Source of the DNA: Chytriomyces cf. hyalinus JEL632
Taxonomy: Eukaryota > Chytridiomycota > Chytridiomycetes > Chytridiales > Chytriomycetaceae
DNA: 64,000 nucleotides
Assembly: GCA_025435555.1 (NCBI GenBank)
Contig: JAIWWG010000053.1
Coordinates: forward strand, 62,001 to 126,000
Direction: 5' to 3'
This document shows positions 33,960-45,252 of the stretch, piece after piece. Below the pieces are notes generated by a model. It made no database searches, was not told the origin of the DNA, and saw only the letters and a program-made list of their open reading frames with translations. Positions within the stretch are counted from its first letter, which is position 1. Each line of letters opens with the position of its first letter. The position numbers and the translations under genes are program-made.

Positions 33960-36084
33960 ATGCTCTGGGACGCCCTCAAATTTGGTTACGAGTCCATCTC
34001 ATGGATCAGAAACAACTTTCTCACTTTTCTGATCATGGCCGTCATTGGAATCTCGCTGTGGTGGAAGATGCTCATTTCGCAGCAGGTACCTACATCAAGA
34101 CCTCTTCTTTTACATATACACATATGTTGACACTCTCTTACCTGAATAGGCCGACGGTATCCAGAAGTCTCTCCCCGTTGAACCCGAGGTTGAGGGTGAG
34201 AAGAAGGACACCAAAAAGAAAGCGCCCGAGCCCGTGCCCGCACCTGCGCAGGAAGTCACCTTTGCCGCACTGACACGCAAAGCGCTCACATCGCCCGCTA
34301 CGCTGCTGAAGGAGGCTGCCGAGCTCGGAGTGTACCACGTCAAATGGATCATGGCTGCCCCGCTTGTTGTCGCTGCCTCACCCAACATTGCGACCGTTGT
34401 TTTATCTGAGAAGTTTAACTGTAACAGGTGCAGTTTGTGATTTTGCGTGTAATGTTTTTTACTTGTCTCTGTTGACTCATTGCTGGGTTTTGACGATAGA
34501 CATGCTTACAACACCGACCCCAAAGGAACCCTGTCCCAACAGGGCGACGAGCAGGCAAAATCCCACGCTCTTCTCGTCAAAATCTTTGCCGACTCCATTC
34601 TCACTGACTCGCTCGTTGCCCAACTCCAGTCCCGCCTTGCCTCCGAAACCCTTCCCGAACTCACTGAAGCCGCTTCTTCAAAAGAAAATTTGGATCTTTT
34701 GCCCGTGTTTGAAGAACTGTGGGTCGACGTTGTTGCGCTCTGGATCATGGGTGTCCCGACCCCGGCCGAGCTGTCTGGAACGACTCCCGAGGTGCAGTTG
34801 CAGCAGACAAAGAGACGGGAACGTCTTGTTGAAGCAAGAAGGTGTCTTGCGAATTTGACGTTTGTTTTGCCAACTGGTGAGTTGTGTTTATTTTTTTTTT
34901 GGATGAGAAGACGGATGGTGGGGGGGATTCTGACTCGTTATATTTTGCCGCAGGATACGCGTGGTACTTTGACCGTCTGCGTGAAAACGTCCCATTCACA
35001 GAGTATTTCCCGCTTCCTGGATTCCGCGAATACCTGGCGCGCCGCAACGGTAAAACCAAGGCTCGCAAGATTGTGTTTGAGGAATACAAAGACATGGCCA
35101 CCGAGTACAAGGAAAACGGAACCATCCGTGGAGGTCTTGCCGGTGCGCTCTTGAGGGAAACCATTGCGGCTCTGCCTGAAGGAAAAGTGTTGGATGACGC
35201 TGCGTGGCAAAAGATTTATGTCGAGTTGGAAGGGTGCCCGTTTCTTTTTTTGCTTTGTATTTGCTTGTAAAAGTTGGGATATTGACTCTATTTGTTTTAT
35301 AAAAAATAGGATCCAAACGACGGCGCAGATGCCGCTGTTTTCGATTGTCCCGCACTTGCTCTTTTTGCTCGCACACTCGCCGACCAACCAGAAACTTGTC
35401 ATGGCCGAGATCAGTAAAGTCAATGCCAAAACGGTGCTCACCGTGAAACACGTTTCTGCAATGACCAACTTGAACGCGTGTCTTCTTGAAGCTCTGAGAC
35501 TGTGTCCGCCACAAGCTGTTTCATACAACCGTACAAGTGGTCAGAATGCGTATAAATTGCCTGGACAGTGGTCTTTCCCAAAGAGTTGAGTTTTGACCTC
35601 TTTTCTGTTGAGTTTTCTCAAAAAAAAAAAAATGTCGCTTAAACTTTTTTCAAAACTAGACGCACACATTGCCATTGACTTGCTGTCAACAATGAGAGAC
35701 CAAGAAGCATTCGGAAAAGACAGCAACTCCTTTTCTCCATCCCGATTCTCTTCATTCCAGTACACACCCACTGACCAAATCTCGAAAGTGGATGCCATCA
35801 AGTCGCTCAAATCCGCCATTGAAAACCAACCACCCACACAACAATCTGCCTTCCTTCCGTTTGGATCTGGAACTTTTGCATGTCCCGCGCAGAGATTGGC
35901 GCTGGATGTCTGTAAAATCGCGGTTGCTGAAGTGTTGCGCAAGTTTGAACTTGTTGCTGTAAAGGGACGTGAAAGTGTGGATGCAACTGAAATTGTGGAG
36001 GATATGGAAGAGTTTGTGTATCAGCAGAGTGGGGTGTTGAGGCATGCGGATGGGGCGCCTGTTGCTGTCAAGAAGAGAAAGTGA
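33960..36084 (+). CDS. Cytochrome P450-like membrane-anchored protein
   Basis: Start ATG 33960 (MLWDALKFGYESISWIRNNF) with an N-terminal membrane anchor (FLTFLIMAVIGISLWWKM). A charged linker follows (EGEKKDTKKKAPEP). Later exons give FCRD-like helices, LPVFEELWVDVVALWIMGVP, AWYFDRLRENVPFTEYFPLP, LFSIVPHLLFLLAHSPTNQK (I-helix area), the ExxR-type LNACLLEALRLCPP, and the heme loop AFLPFGSGTFACPAQRLALD, with the cysteine ligand in FGSGTFAC. The last exon ends in KKRK at 36084. The heme loop departs from FxxGxRxCxG (A replaces the last G, no Arg before Cys). Six or so exons with clear GT..AG introns. Probably an ER-bound oxygenase or a heme-thiolate relative with unusual chemistry. Confidence 0.7.
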
Positions 36085-37014
36085 TTTTTTTTTTTTTTGA
36101 TTTCTTTCTTCTTTCTTTTGGAGGTGATGGCGGGGTATGGTTATTATTTTTTTTGCTGTGTAAGCAGTGTGATATTTTCTTTTTTTTATTGGATGATGCT
36201 TCGTTTGTGTGGTGGTGAATATACATGTAATTGAGAATGGCAGATGAAACATGAGGAAAATGTTACCAAAAATGACGGACCGTCTCCGGTCAGCGTTTCG
36301 TTCCACATCACTGCACACCCATGTGCGTGCCAACTCAACAGCGTGCCTATGAGAGAGTTGGTTGCCCAGGTGGCAAACCCGCGTTCCCAAGGGTGAGCAG
36401 CACTCGCCCATGACGACAAAATTAATTTTTCAAGAATTTTGCAATTGGGTTCCTGCTCGACGTTTCGCCCACGGAGTATCAGTTGTGACGCTGTTTGCTT
36501 TGGGGATGATAAACTTGAATTTTTCAACGGGCGATGAAGAGCGTGAGCAAAAGAGCTGAATTGACCAAAGTGACTGGCTCACGTGGAACGGGTACGCTAG
36601 TTCTAATGAGGCATCACACAGTGTCCATCGAGCATGTTTGCCAATTTGAACCGCTTCGTCAATGTGTTTCAAAAACGAAAATTGAAGCCGTCCGCCTCAA
36701 GGCACCAGCTGTCGACAAAACCACTTCACACATCCTGCAATTAACGAATCAATCAAGAAATAAATCGGCGTTGATCGCAAAGGTTGTTGTCAACCAGTCC
36801 TTGCAAGAACTTATACTTTGAAGGAAAAAGAAGACACGTGCGAATACATTCAGCACTCGCGTTGGATTGATTGTGTTAATAGAAAAGACGAGACTGCTTG
36901 TTTTTGGACCATTGGAATGGCATCTGCGCGCACAATCGATTCTGTTGACCGGGCGTTGCACAGAACCCCGTTTATATATTTTTAGTTTAAAACCTTTGCA
37001 TAAAAGCCGCAAAA
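36085..37014. other. Intergenic, nothing recognised
   Basis: About 930 bases. Short frames exist on both strands (for example 36534-36821 plus) but carry no recognised motif and no splice logic. The right end should contain the promoter of the uS19m gene. Confidence 0.4.
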
Positions 37015-37338
37015 ATGCACAGCTCAAGAATCGCACTGCGGAGCGTCTGGAAGGGCCCCTTTTTTGTCCCGCTGCCTGCCGCCGTGGATGGCTCCGCTGT
37101 GGAAACGATGGCTCGCTCAAGCACGATCCTCCCCAACCACGTTGGCCGCAAGTTCCTGGTGCGTCCTAACAGCGAAAATCTTCAACATCCCTGACACATT
37201 TCTCTCTCGCAGGTCCACAACGGCAAAGAATACCTCCCCGTCCTTGTCAGCGAGCAAATGGTCAATCACAAACTGGGCGAATTTGCACCGACTCGAAAAC
37301 CATTCACTTTCAAAAAGAGCGACAAGAAGGGGCGGTGA
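37015..37338 (+). CDS. RSM19: Mitochondrial small-subunit ribosomal protein uS19
   Basis: A component of the mitochondrial ribosome small subunit head. Two exons, 37015-37158 and 37213-37338, joined by a GTGCGT..CAG intron. The product starts [20 protein letters not shown], followed by the S19 core: [40 protein letters not shown] and [17 protein letters not shown]. The WKGPF, RSSTILP..VG..F.V.NGK and [10 protein letters not shown] motifs are diagnostic. It is 89 residues, the normal S19 length. The basic N-terminus can serve as import signal. Confidence 0.93.
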
Positions 37339-37484
37339 GCTGAAGGGCGTTGACGCAATTGAACAAATAAAAAGAATCCTGCATGACCATGCGAGTAAAT
37401 GAGGGTAGTTGAGGTTTATTGCGACAAAACTGAGTACTTCTGGTGTGATGCTTCATGCAGAGAATGCTGATCTTCCCCAAGTCT

Positions 37485-37741
37485 TCACGCCCGCGACTCC
37501 TGCGATGCTCTCTCTGCGTACTCTCTCTCAATCACATCCCGATATGCCTGTCGCCGCTTGATGTCCATCTCGCTTCGCACAGTGGAAAGAATGCTGAACC
37601 CAGCAATAGTGATGCCAGCCCTTTCGAACAAACAGGTAAGCTTTCATGATACCCTCAGCATGGTTCTAATTACCATCCAATCATGGACGCCCGCCACGGA
37701 TTTTGCTTCACCCACAAACTTGCTCGCTGCATCCGATTCAT
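37485..37741 (-). CDS. 67-residue single-pass membrane protein
   Basis: A small gene in two exons: 37674-37741 and 37485-37620. The exons are joined by GTAATT..AAAG; a tryptophan codon is split at the junction. The product begins MNRMQRASLWVKQNPWRASM, then one hydrophobic segment (IGWAGITIAGFSILSTV), then a charged helix (RSEMDIKRRQAYRDVIEREY) and an acidic/polar end. A basic N-terminus plus one TM and a charged tail is typical of small mitochondrial inner-membrane proteins (for example assembly factors or respiratory subunits), but I cannot name the family. The reading frame, splice signals and stop are consistent. Confidence 0.6.
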
Positions 37742-37883
37742 GTTTTTCTTGTGGGATAAAAATTGAATCCGGATCTCAGAAAACCTTTATTCACACTTAC
37801 AAACTTGCTTTCCTGAAACGATCTCCTTGCCCACTAGATTCAAAATGCATATTTAATGATGTCATGCAGCCCCATCCTCTAAG

Positions 37884-40688
37884 TTAGTAATCGGCTGACC
37901 CGTCATCGTCATAGTCGGCCTGACCACTCCCACCAACTTTCTCCTGAACAAGCTCATCATGTGCATCATCCCCCATTTCATCCACAACTTTCCTCTTTTG
38001 CTGCGTCGCCAAGATCGTGGCTGCCGATGAGATCGGCTTCCCTCGACCAATCGTGGGAGGTTTCACAAGTCGCTTCACAACAACTGGTTCTTGAGACTCG
38101 GGTATAGTTTCCTCATTTGCCAACGAGAGCTGTGTCATCTGCTGCGAATTTGATTCTGAAGATTGAGTAAGTCCTGGCTGACTTGATGGAATCAATTCAC
38201 TTTCCGGAATGCTCATTTGTAAATTCGCGTTCGGTTTTTTGGGTTTCAAAGTCGGCTTGAATCTTCCTCCAATGCCACCAGTTCCACTCAAGACGGTCGG
38301 TTTGTTTTGAACAGGAAGCGCGGCATGCTCCTTCACCGGGCTGGGAGGTCGAGTGGGACTCATAGAACGAACAACCGGAATCTTTCGCTCAGGGCTACTT
38401 CGAGAGGGACTCTTTGTAGGGCTCCGCGATCTTCGACGAGTTGGTGACACTGCGGTTGATGTTGATGATGCAATCACCGGTTTCGTATTGACTGTGATTG
38501 CTGGTCGTATACCGCGTTTAAGACCGGATGGACCAGACGATCGAGCTTTCACGTTCGCCAATGCGGCTGCACGCTGGAAGATATTTTGGAACATGGATGT
38601 TGATGCCGATGGCGCCTCTGGTTCAGTTTGTGCAAGCAAATCTGGCGTTGGCTCTGATATTTGAGCCCTTTCATCAGATTGAGCTGCGGCGTCCGCTGGT
38701 TTGCTGTTTTTTTCGTCTTTGACATTATCGCTGCGCGCTTTTTCATCGCCAGCATGCTGAGATTCAATTGGTCGCTCTCGGTATGAAGGATCCGGCAATT
38801 CATCTTGAGTTCGAGATGAGCGGCCTTGCTGCATTCTTAACAATTGATACTCCTTCATACGTTCGAGAAGGTCCTTTGCTGCATGTGGGCGACCATTAAT
38901 AAAATAAGCGAGATGGGTGCAAATCAATCGATATTTACGTGGAATCAGCCTGTTTCGCAACGCCCTTGTCACCCGCGTCGGGTTGGCTCTTTCTTCCGCC
39001 TTAAACTTTAACTTGACATGCCGCCGTGTAAGTTCTGGAAACAGCAAACCAATCATCGCAAAATCGGTGCCAAAGTATTGCAAATACTGCACAAACGCCA
39101 AAACGGCTTCCCATCAGCTTCATAGCACACTCTAAACTCATGAAAAATAAGAAACTCACCAAATAAAACAGCTCTGAATCATCCGACGTCCAACGGATCC
39201 TTCGAATTTTACCATATCGGAAACTAGCACTCGTAATATGAACATTGCCTGAAGTCTCATCCACAACTTCCATGTCATCGCGATCCATCTCTTCGACAGT
39301 CGTAAGCGGCACATCCAACACAAGGGATGATTCATCCACAACCATTTTTCCATCAATAATTGTAATCTTTGGTCCAACGCTAGCTTGTGACCCCGGACGA
39401 ACTGAAGCCGGAGGAACGGACGCTGCGGCAGCCGATGGTGCTGCAATTGCCGTCGCACCTGATCCCGTCGGTTCCTCCACTCGCGTACTACTATTACCAA
39501 CAGGATCCACAGGCGCACTCTCGTCTCTCGCAGCATTCGAATCCACAGATCCAGACCTCTGGCTCCGCGACCCAACACTCCCACCACGCCCTCTCTTTCT
39601 CATTTCCGCATCCAACAGCCCGCGTTTACTCAATTTCAGGAAATCGCTCTTCAACATCATGAGTTTATCTAACGGCAGTTTTCGCAGCTCTTCTTCGGAT
39701 TGGATAGTCAACACAACAGGTTTTAAGCGCTTTTGTTTCGCCGATTCTCCTGGTGCATCCGTTTCTTCGCCACTGTTTTCTGGTGTCTCACGTTGAATTT
39801 GAGACGCGTTCAAATGACGTGGTTGCGAGTTTGATTCCATCAGCACCGATGTACTAGATTCAGGGTCCGAGTGCGGGGACGGCTCTCTTCTAGCAGATCC
39901 CGAGCCCGGTTTTGAAACGGATACTCCGGCCGCATTGATACGATTTCCAGGCAGATTGAAGCGTGCAGTGACTCGCAATCCAGGTGTTGCTATTTTGCTT
40001 CCCGGTGCAGAAATCTTTGTCCCAGCTTGCACCACCTTATCGAAATACAAACAAAACACAGAGCGTCAGTGTCCGGATACAAGAGTAAGTTCAACAGAAG
40101 AAAAAAAATCACCTTCGGCGGCCCATTAACTTTTGGAAGTGGAACTGCAAACTCAACAGACGCATCACCAAGATCAAATTCAGAAGAATCGTGGTTTTCT
40201 GAATCCCGGCTCGATGAGAGTTGTGACGGAGTCAATGCTGGTGATTTAAGGATGGATTTTCGAGGTGTCAGACTTGGAGATCTGTGCGCTGGCAAGTGGG
40301 TAAAGTGTGTATCTGTTTGCGGGATTTGAAGCGTGGCTGAAGTGGGTTCGAGCGGTGTTTGTGATTGCGGTGGCTGCTGCTGTTGAGGTGGTTCGCCGTC
40401 CAGTGTTGTTGCTTGATCGCCGTCGACTCCACTTCCAATAGTTTCAATGCCAGTTGGTCCTTCGAACCGGACCCTTTTCGCACTTTCGGCAGGCTGTGGA
40501 GGAGGTGGGTGGTTCGGCCGCTTTGGGACATTTGAGTCGTCTGATTGGGGTTGAGGTTGGGACAGCGGAGGCGGCTGGGTCTTAGTCTGAGTCTGCGATG
40601 GTTGTGAGGCTGAAGCATTGGACGAGGATGGAGGGCCCTTTGGTTTGAACTTGATGCCGCCCTTCTTCACTTGCGAGGACACAAACAT
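37884..40688 (-). CDS. BDP1: TFIIIB subunit B'' (BDP1), SANT-domain protein
   Basis: BDP1 is the SANT-domain subunit of TFIIIB needed for RNA polymerase III start-site opening. From ATG 40688 (MFVSSQVKKGGIKFKPKGPP) the long N-terminal part is low-complexity and Pro/Ser/Gln-rich. Then come VVQAGTKISAPGSKIATPGL, EEELRKLPLDKLMMLKSDFL and VGPKITIIDGKMVVDESSLV. The SANT domain follows, split by an intron near 39100-39160: RRIRWTSDDSELFYL, then VQYLQYFGTDFAMIGLLFPE, LTRRHVKLKFKAEERANPTR and VTRALRNRL. These match the BDP1 extended SANT region (FGTDF.MI..LFP.RTR..IKLKF..EE..NP). The C-terminal half is disordered and rich in Ser/Pro/Arg. The stop is at 37884. Confidence 0.9.
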
Positions 40689-40736
40689 TTTAAGGGATTT
40701 ATCTTTGATTTATTTACATAAAATATTTTCACTCAG

Positions 40737-41100
40737 TGTCCGTCTCTCGTCCTCTGAAATACAAATCCGCATATTCAGTCATCAGCGGGCCGGTGTAGCA
40801 CATGGCTTCATCATACCGACTCATTTGCTTTGCCACAATCTGCGCATTGATGGAAATCTGCCGCGTGCCTTGTCATCATTCCGAAGCAGCCATTCCAACT
40901 TTTCTTCCAAATCGCTGAAATCAACTTGCATGGGCACGTAATGCTCCCACGGCTTCAACCGCGCAAAAAAGTAAATACAATAAGATTCAGTGTTAGCCGA
41001 GAGCACCTGAGACGCGCTCTCGTTTCCAGCGGGAGCCAACGAGGAGGCCCTGAATCATGTCCCACCAAATCGAGATTACTAGTTTTGAATCGTGGAGAAA
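40737..41100 (-). pseudogene. 3' fragment of a CAP10/Rumi-type glycosyltransferase
   Basis: The minus strand carries IWWDMIQGL, then (after a probable intron with acceptor GAAG) PWEHYVPMQVDFSDLEEKLE and WLLRNDDKAR. In a shifted frame QISINAQIVAKQM follows, with SRYDEAMCYTGPLMTEYADL and a stop near 40737. This is the conserved C-terminal end of CAP10/LPMO-like O-glucosyl- or xylosyltransferases (PWEHYVPV..DLSDL..K..WL..ND). The frame changes at about 40880, and everything upstream (the catalytic part) is missing and replaced by the minisatellite at 41170-41370. So this is a broken remnant. Confidence 0.6.
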
Positions 41101-41169
41101 TCAAGCTACTTAGCTATATCCCATCTCAATTTGCGCCCATGGATCGAAAACGAGACCTACGATCCATCA

Positions 41170-41372
41170 CGCATACCCCAGTTATCTCAAAATCCCTCAG
41201 TACCCATAGTTGCCCCCATAGCGTGCCCTCAGTTGTCTCAACATCCCTCAGTGCCCATAAATGCCCCCGATTATCTCAGTATCCCTCGGTGCCCGTATAA
41301 GCCCTCAGTTCTCATAAAACCGTCAGTTCCTGCTTATCCCTCAGTTCCAATAGAATCCGTCATTGCCCGCGC
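41170..41372. repeat. Degenerate minisatellite
   Basis: A loosely conserved unit of about 15-30 bases built around CCCTCAGT followed by a short variable stretch and CCCATA or similar. At least eight imperfect copies. It replaces the 5' part of the CAP10-like fragment. Confidence 0.75.
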
Positions 41373-41704
41373 AACTTGAATCGAGAAACCTGCAATGAGA
41401 GAAACAAAGTAAAAAGAGGTGAGTTGAAAAAGCGTAAAAAAAAGCTCACCGTGTTCAAACTCGTTTAGCCGAGACCAACAAAGCCGAATAACCCTTCTTC
41501 AGTAAGCAGATTTGAAAGAGACTCCACGGCTTGATTGGATCCCACAGTTCATCGACACCAGTTGCGTGATTTGTTCCTCGTCAGCCCTTTTTACAATAAA
41601 TTAAGTGCAGTTAGCGCTGATCCTGATGAGATGCCAGGGTGCTCACGTTATCGACCGACAAATCCCACTGCCACACTGCCAATGCTTGATCTACCCAACT
41701 AACC

Positions 41705-42307
41705 TCACATCCTCGAATCCTTCCCACCTCCCCGAAACTGCCATCCGTTACAAATCCGTTTCCTCCCAATCCATCGCTGTCTCTTCCCAATCCAAGGCAT
41801 CCTGATCGTCAACATCCATCGGATCATCCCCATTTGTTCAATCAGCTTCCCCGGATGTTCGGACAAGTTGAAGGGCGGCAGAAACGTGCGTTTGATTGTG
41901 GCTCGCAACTCATTCCAGTTCTGGGTAGATGTGGTCTTGAAGTTGCGGATAGATGGCTCGCAGTAAATTTCTGGCACCAGGTGTTGGTATGGCTCGAGGC
42001 TTGTAAAGTCCAACAGTGGTGTTGGTGGTTGTTCATACGACTCCATGATGGGTCCAGTGATCAGAGTAACCTCTGTTTCTATCTTGTCGTGAGTGTCATC
42101 GTGGTCGTGTCCGTAATAAGCCAATGTAGCGAAGGTTCTTGAAGGTGGGTGTGGTGGGTCGAGTGAAGATGAAGGTGCGTGGGCCTGGGGTGGCAAGCGA
42201 GCCCACGCGTCGTAGTAGTTTGCTGGAAAAGAGCTGCTTGCATCTCTGTCATCGTTGATGACACGGATAGCATTGGCACCGTTGAGAACGTGTTGCATGT
42301 AGCTCAT
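41705..42307 (-). CDS. Hypothetical protein
   Basis: An open frame of 200 codons starting at 42307 (MSYMQHVLNGANAIRVINDD). It has an Ala/Pro/Ser/His-rich segment, then TEVTLITGPIMESYEQPPTP, LLDFTSLEPYQHLVPEIYCE and NWNELRATIKRTFLPPFNLS. Near 41835 the proposed frame becomes Trp/Arg-rich, whereas the next frame encodes an acidic end (GDDPMDVDDQDALDWEETA). I therefore suspect a splice or small indel there, with the acidic version being the true C-terminus. No family recognised. Confidence 0.45.
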   Translation of the reverse strand: MSYMQHVLNGANAIRVINDDRDASSSFPANYYDAWARLPPQAHAPSSSLDPPHPPSRTFATLAYYGHDHDDTHDKIETEVTLITGPIMESYEQPPTPLLDFTSLEPYQHLVPEIYCEPSIRNFKTTSTQNWNELRATIKRTFLPPFNLSEHPGKLIEQMGMIRWMLTIRMPWIGKRQRWIGRKRICNGWQFRGGGKDSRM

Positions 42308-43886
42308 TTTTCGAAACTATTGTGAGACGCAGTTCTGCATGGGACGACTCCATTTATCTTCCGTCCCGCTCTCCCGCTCTTCTGCCCCAGGGGTTGTTCT
42401 GATTTTCTTTCTTCGGTGTAAATAACCAAACAACAAAAAAAACAAAAAAAAACAAGAACTTATGTTTGCAACACTGTCAGCATCGGCAGCAAAGCAGCAA
42501 TAAAGGAAACTGATGCGCGAGAGACTGTAGCCATATGTATGCATGGGTGTGGAGCATAAAAGCAGACGAGAACGGCGGTTGAAGGCGATGAAACCCATTC
42601 CGTCCGGCAAACCAAAGAGTGCAGACCAAGTGACGAACAAAAAGATCGTCACAGATAATCTCGCGCCACGGCTGCGAGCGGCCTAATCGTTCATTCGATG
42701 AATGGCAATGCTGGGTGTGTTCGTTCGTGACTGTATTGGCTTGCTAGACAGAAACGAAGACCCAGGAACGTGAAAAGAAAGCAACACATTGAGATCTGTA
42801 GCCAAGAGAATGTGCAAAGTCAGTCTGCATATGCATGGATGTGGGTATGAGGGAGTATGGTGGGAACCAACCTGCGCGCCATTTGACGGGGTGGTCCAGA
42901 AGCACATCCAGAGAATCGCGCTACTGAGAAAACGATGCCATCATCATGCATGCGAGACCATGTGTATTCGATGGTTTGGATTCATGGCATTTTCGCGGAA
43001 ATCATTTTATTTACTTTTCATCGTCACTACCAAGTATTTCTTGCACACCAGAATGCCTGTGCGCGCAAGTCTCGGCATTAGCAGTAGCAATGGCCTTGGT
43101 AATAGTGTTGACTTTGATCGCTGGTGCGGTAGGAGCCTTTACCAGGATGTGGACGTCACCAGCATTCGGCTGGTGAAGGTCAGCTGAACCACATCTTCAA
43201 GAAGACACAGCTGTTCAACGAAACTATGAGAAAAAGGAAAAGAGCGCGAACGGCATTCTCTTTCGTTACTTGATCAGCAGCAAATTCTGGCGTAACATCT
43301 CCGTGACCAGACAAAAACAAAGAAGAAAACAAAGAAAACAAAAACACAGATTGCACTGTTAAAGAGACGCGGACGACAAAACACGACGCAAACAGTTTCC
43401 ATAGTCCCCAGTTCTCGCAAACCCGCAACATGCCCATTACCAGCTGCCGAACACAAAATCCGTCAGATTGCACCCAGTCAGAGAACGGCCTGTCACATTG
43501 CGACACCCGCTTACTGGTTTAGCGAACTCAAAACGCTGAATGAGCTGTGGTTGAGAACAAATAGTAAGTATCGGGCACACTGAGCAAGAACGCGTTTTAT
43601 CACGGAAGGAAGCAGCGTGATAAGGATTTGAGTGCTCAGTAAATTGGAATTTTTGGTTTGGGGCCAGTTTTCATTTTACTGAGCTGTTTTAAATAATACC
43701 AAACAGTCTGAAGGAGACAATCAACCAACGGTACTGTGATCCCTCTTCTATCTGCCCATCCATCCATCCATCCGTCCATACATCCATCCATCAGCATACT
43801 CATGCATGCATACAGGTACCCATACAGCAACCCAAGAGCTTATCGACAACCGCCGCCCAACTGTCATCCATCTCCCATCTCCAGAC
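42308..43886. other. Long intergenic region, no gene supported
   Basis: About 1.6 kb. Several frames of 60-130 codons exist on both strands but overlap each other, have uneven residue use and no motif. A short run of CATC units lies at 43753-43794 just ahead of the PC-esterase-type gene. I see nothing else. Confidence 0.4.
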
Positions 43887-45134
43887 ATGGCCACCAATCG
43901 CTTCGCAATCGTCATTGCTGCCATAATCATCAGTCTCCTCGGCATCTTCCTGACTTTATCTTACACCAGCAACACCACCGAATCCAATCGACTCATTACC
44001 GAGCACTTTTTGAATTCCCCGACTCTGCCCCCTCTTTCCACCGCCAACGGAACATGGGTCAACCTTAAATCACACAAAGAATCTGAAGAGTTCCTCACCT
44101 GCAACCTCACAAAATCAGCCGAACCAGAAAACTGCTGCCAACAACACCACATTGAACTCGCCCAACAGCAAAAGTTTCGAATCCGAACTGGAAACGGTGA
44201 TGAAACCGTGGCTCCACGCACCAGCGCCGATCTTGTAAAACTCGCTGCAAACAAGCGGGTCATGTTGATGGGAGACAGCATGACAAACCAAGTCTTTGAA
44301 GCACTGTACGCAGACATGGATTACTTGGGCATCGAAGTTGTCGAAAAGGATTTACACCACAAGTTTCATGTCGATGAAAATCAAAACGGGTTTGAAGTCT
44401 GGTGGAGACGCTTTTATGTCCCCATGTTCAATACGACAGTTCAGACCACGAAGACGTACAAATATCACTACCACAAAGAAGAATTTGCAATGACTCCATC
44501 CACCGCCAACCTCTCCCTCACGCTCGCGGAAAATATCACCGATCCTTTCAAAATGGACGACCTCATGGTCACTCGCCGTGAACACGTGCAATGGATGATT
44601 GACCAGTCCGACATTATCTTGTTCCAAATGGGATACCACTACCAGCCAGAACTCTCCTTGAACGGAAAACGCCGCAACGACAATGTCGCTAAACTGTTTG
44701 AGCCAACAATACACATGCTGTTTGCCTGGTTCCACGATATTCGCAACCAAACCGGCAAACGCTTCATCGTGCGCGACATGTTACCTACAAACAATCGCGA
44801 CTTGGTACACGAAAAACTCTGCAACCAAAAGACTTTTCGATACGACCAAGAGAATGCCTTGCTGCAAAAATTGGCTCAACAGTATGATCTGCCGTTTGTC
44901 CAGACTGAGCAGTTTTACCTGGACAAAGGGCATGCCAAGGTTGGGGTTAGAAAAGGGTCCAAAAAGATTGACTGCCTGCATTATTGCATGAATCGGTTTA
45001 TTTATGCGCCAGTCATCAGCGCGTTGTACGAAGCCATGTATACGGATCTTTTCACACAATCGCTCCTCGGAAACGTATCACTCCTCGGGAACGTATCCTC
45101 GGAAACGCATGAATCACGTTCTTTTCCAAACTGA
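43887..45134 (+). CDS. PC-esterase-type (GDSL-like) type II membrane protein
   Basis: Start ATG 43887 is preferred over an upstream in-frame ATG at 43806. It places a signal anchor right at the N-terminus (MATNRFAIVIAAIIISLLGI). The lumenal part contains VNLKSHKESEEFLTCNLTKS with Cys pairs, then the esterase block I motif LMGDSMTNQVFEALY (GDS serine) and late in the chain the DxxH block in KKIDCLHYCMNRFIYAPVIS. Family knowledge: PC-esterase/TBL-like enzymes O-acetylate or de-acetylate polysaccharides in the Golgi or secretory path. N-glycosylation sequons are numerous. The C-terminus has a short tandem repeat LLGNVS. Single exon, 415 residues. Substrate unknown; wall polysaccharide is a reasonable guess. 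Confidence 0.8.
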   Translation: MATNRFAIVIAAIIISLLGIFLTLSYTSNTTESNRLITEHFLNSPTLPPLSTANGTWVNLKSHKESEEFLTCNLTKSAEPENCCQQHHIELAQQQKFRIRTGNGDETVAPRTSADLVKLAANKRVMLMGDSMTNQVFEALYADMDYLGIEVVEKDLHHKFHVDENQNGFEVWWRRFYVPMFNTTVQTTKTYKYHYHKEEFAMTPSTANLSLTLAENITDPFKMDDLMVTRREHVQWMIDQSDIILFQMGYHYQPELSLNGKRRNDNVAKLFEPTIHMLFAWFHDIRNQTGKRFIVRDMLPTNNRDLVHEKLCNQKTFRYDQENALLQKLAQQYDLPFVQTEQFYLDKGHAKVGVRKGSKKIDCLHYCMNRFIYAPVISALYEAMYTDLFTQSLLGNVSLLGNVSSETHESRSFPN

Positions 45135-45252
45135 CGTTTTGGACTGTACCACTCTGCTGGAAATATTTATAGAAATGCTTTTCTTCGATTTGATCTACAG
45201 ATGCATGACCTTGCTCGAAATCAAACATTAAAACGCGAAAGCAATGTTTCTT

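Noticed and set aside
38353-40941. Several plus-strand ORFs of 60-180 codons
   Set aside because: All are antisense shadows of the long BDP1 exons.
41170-41372. Possible CRISPR-like array
   Set aside because: Units are too irregular and spacers too short and similar to the repeat; this is nuclear DNA of a eukaryote, so a minisatellite is the better reading.
42317-43506. Several 60-130 codon ORFs on both strands
   Set aside because: They overlap each other, show no motif and no splice continuity; left as intergenic.
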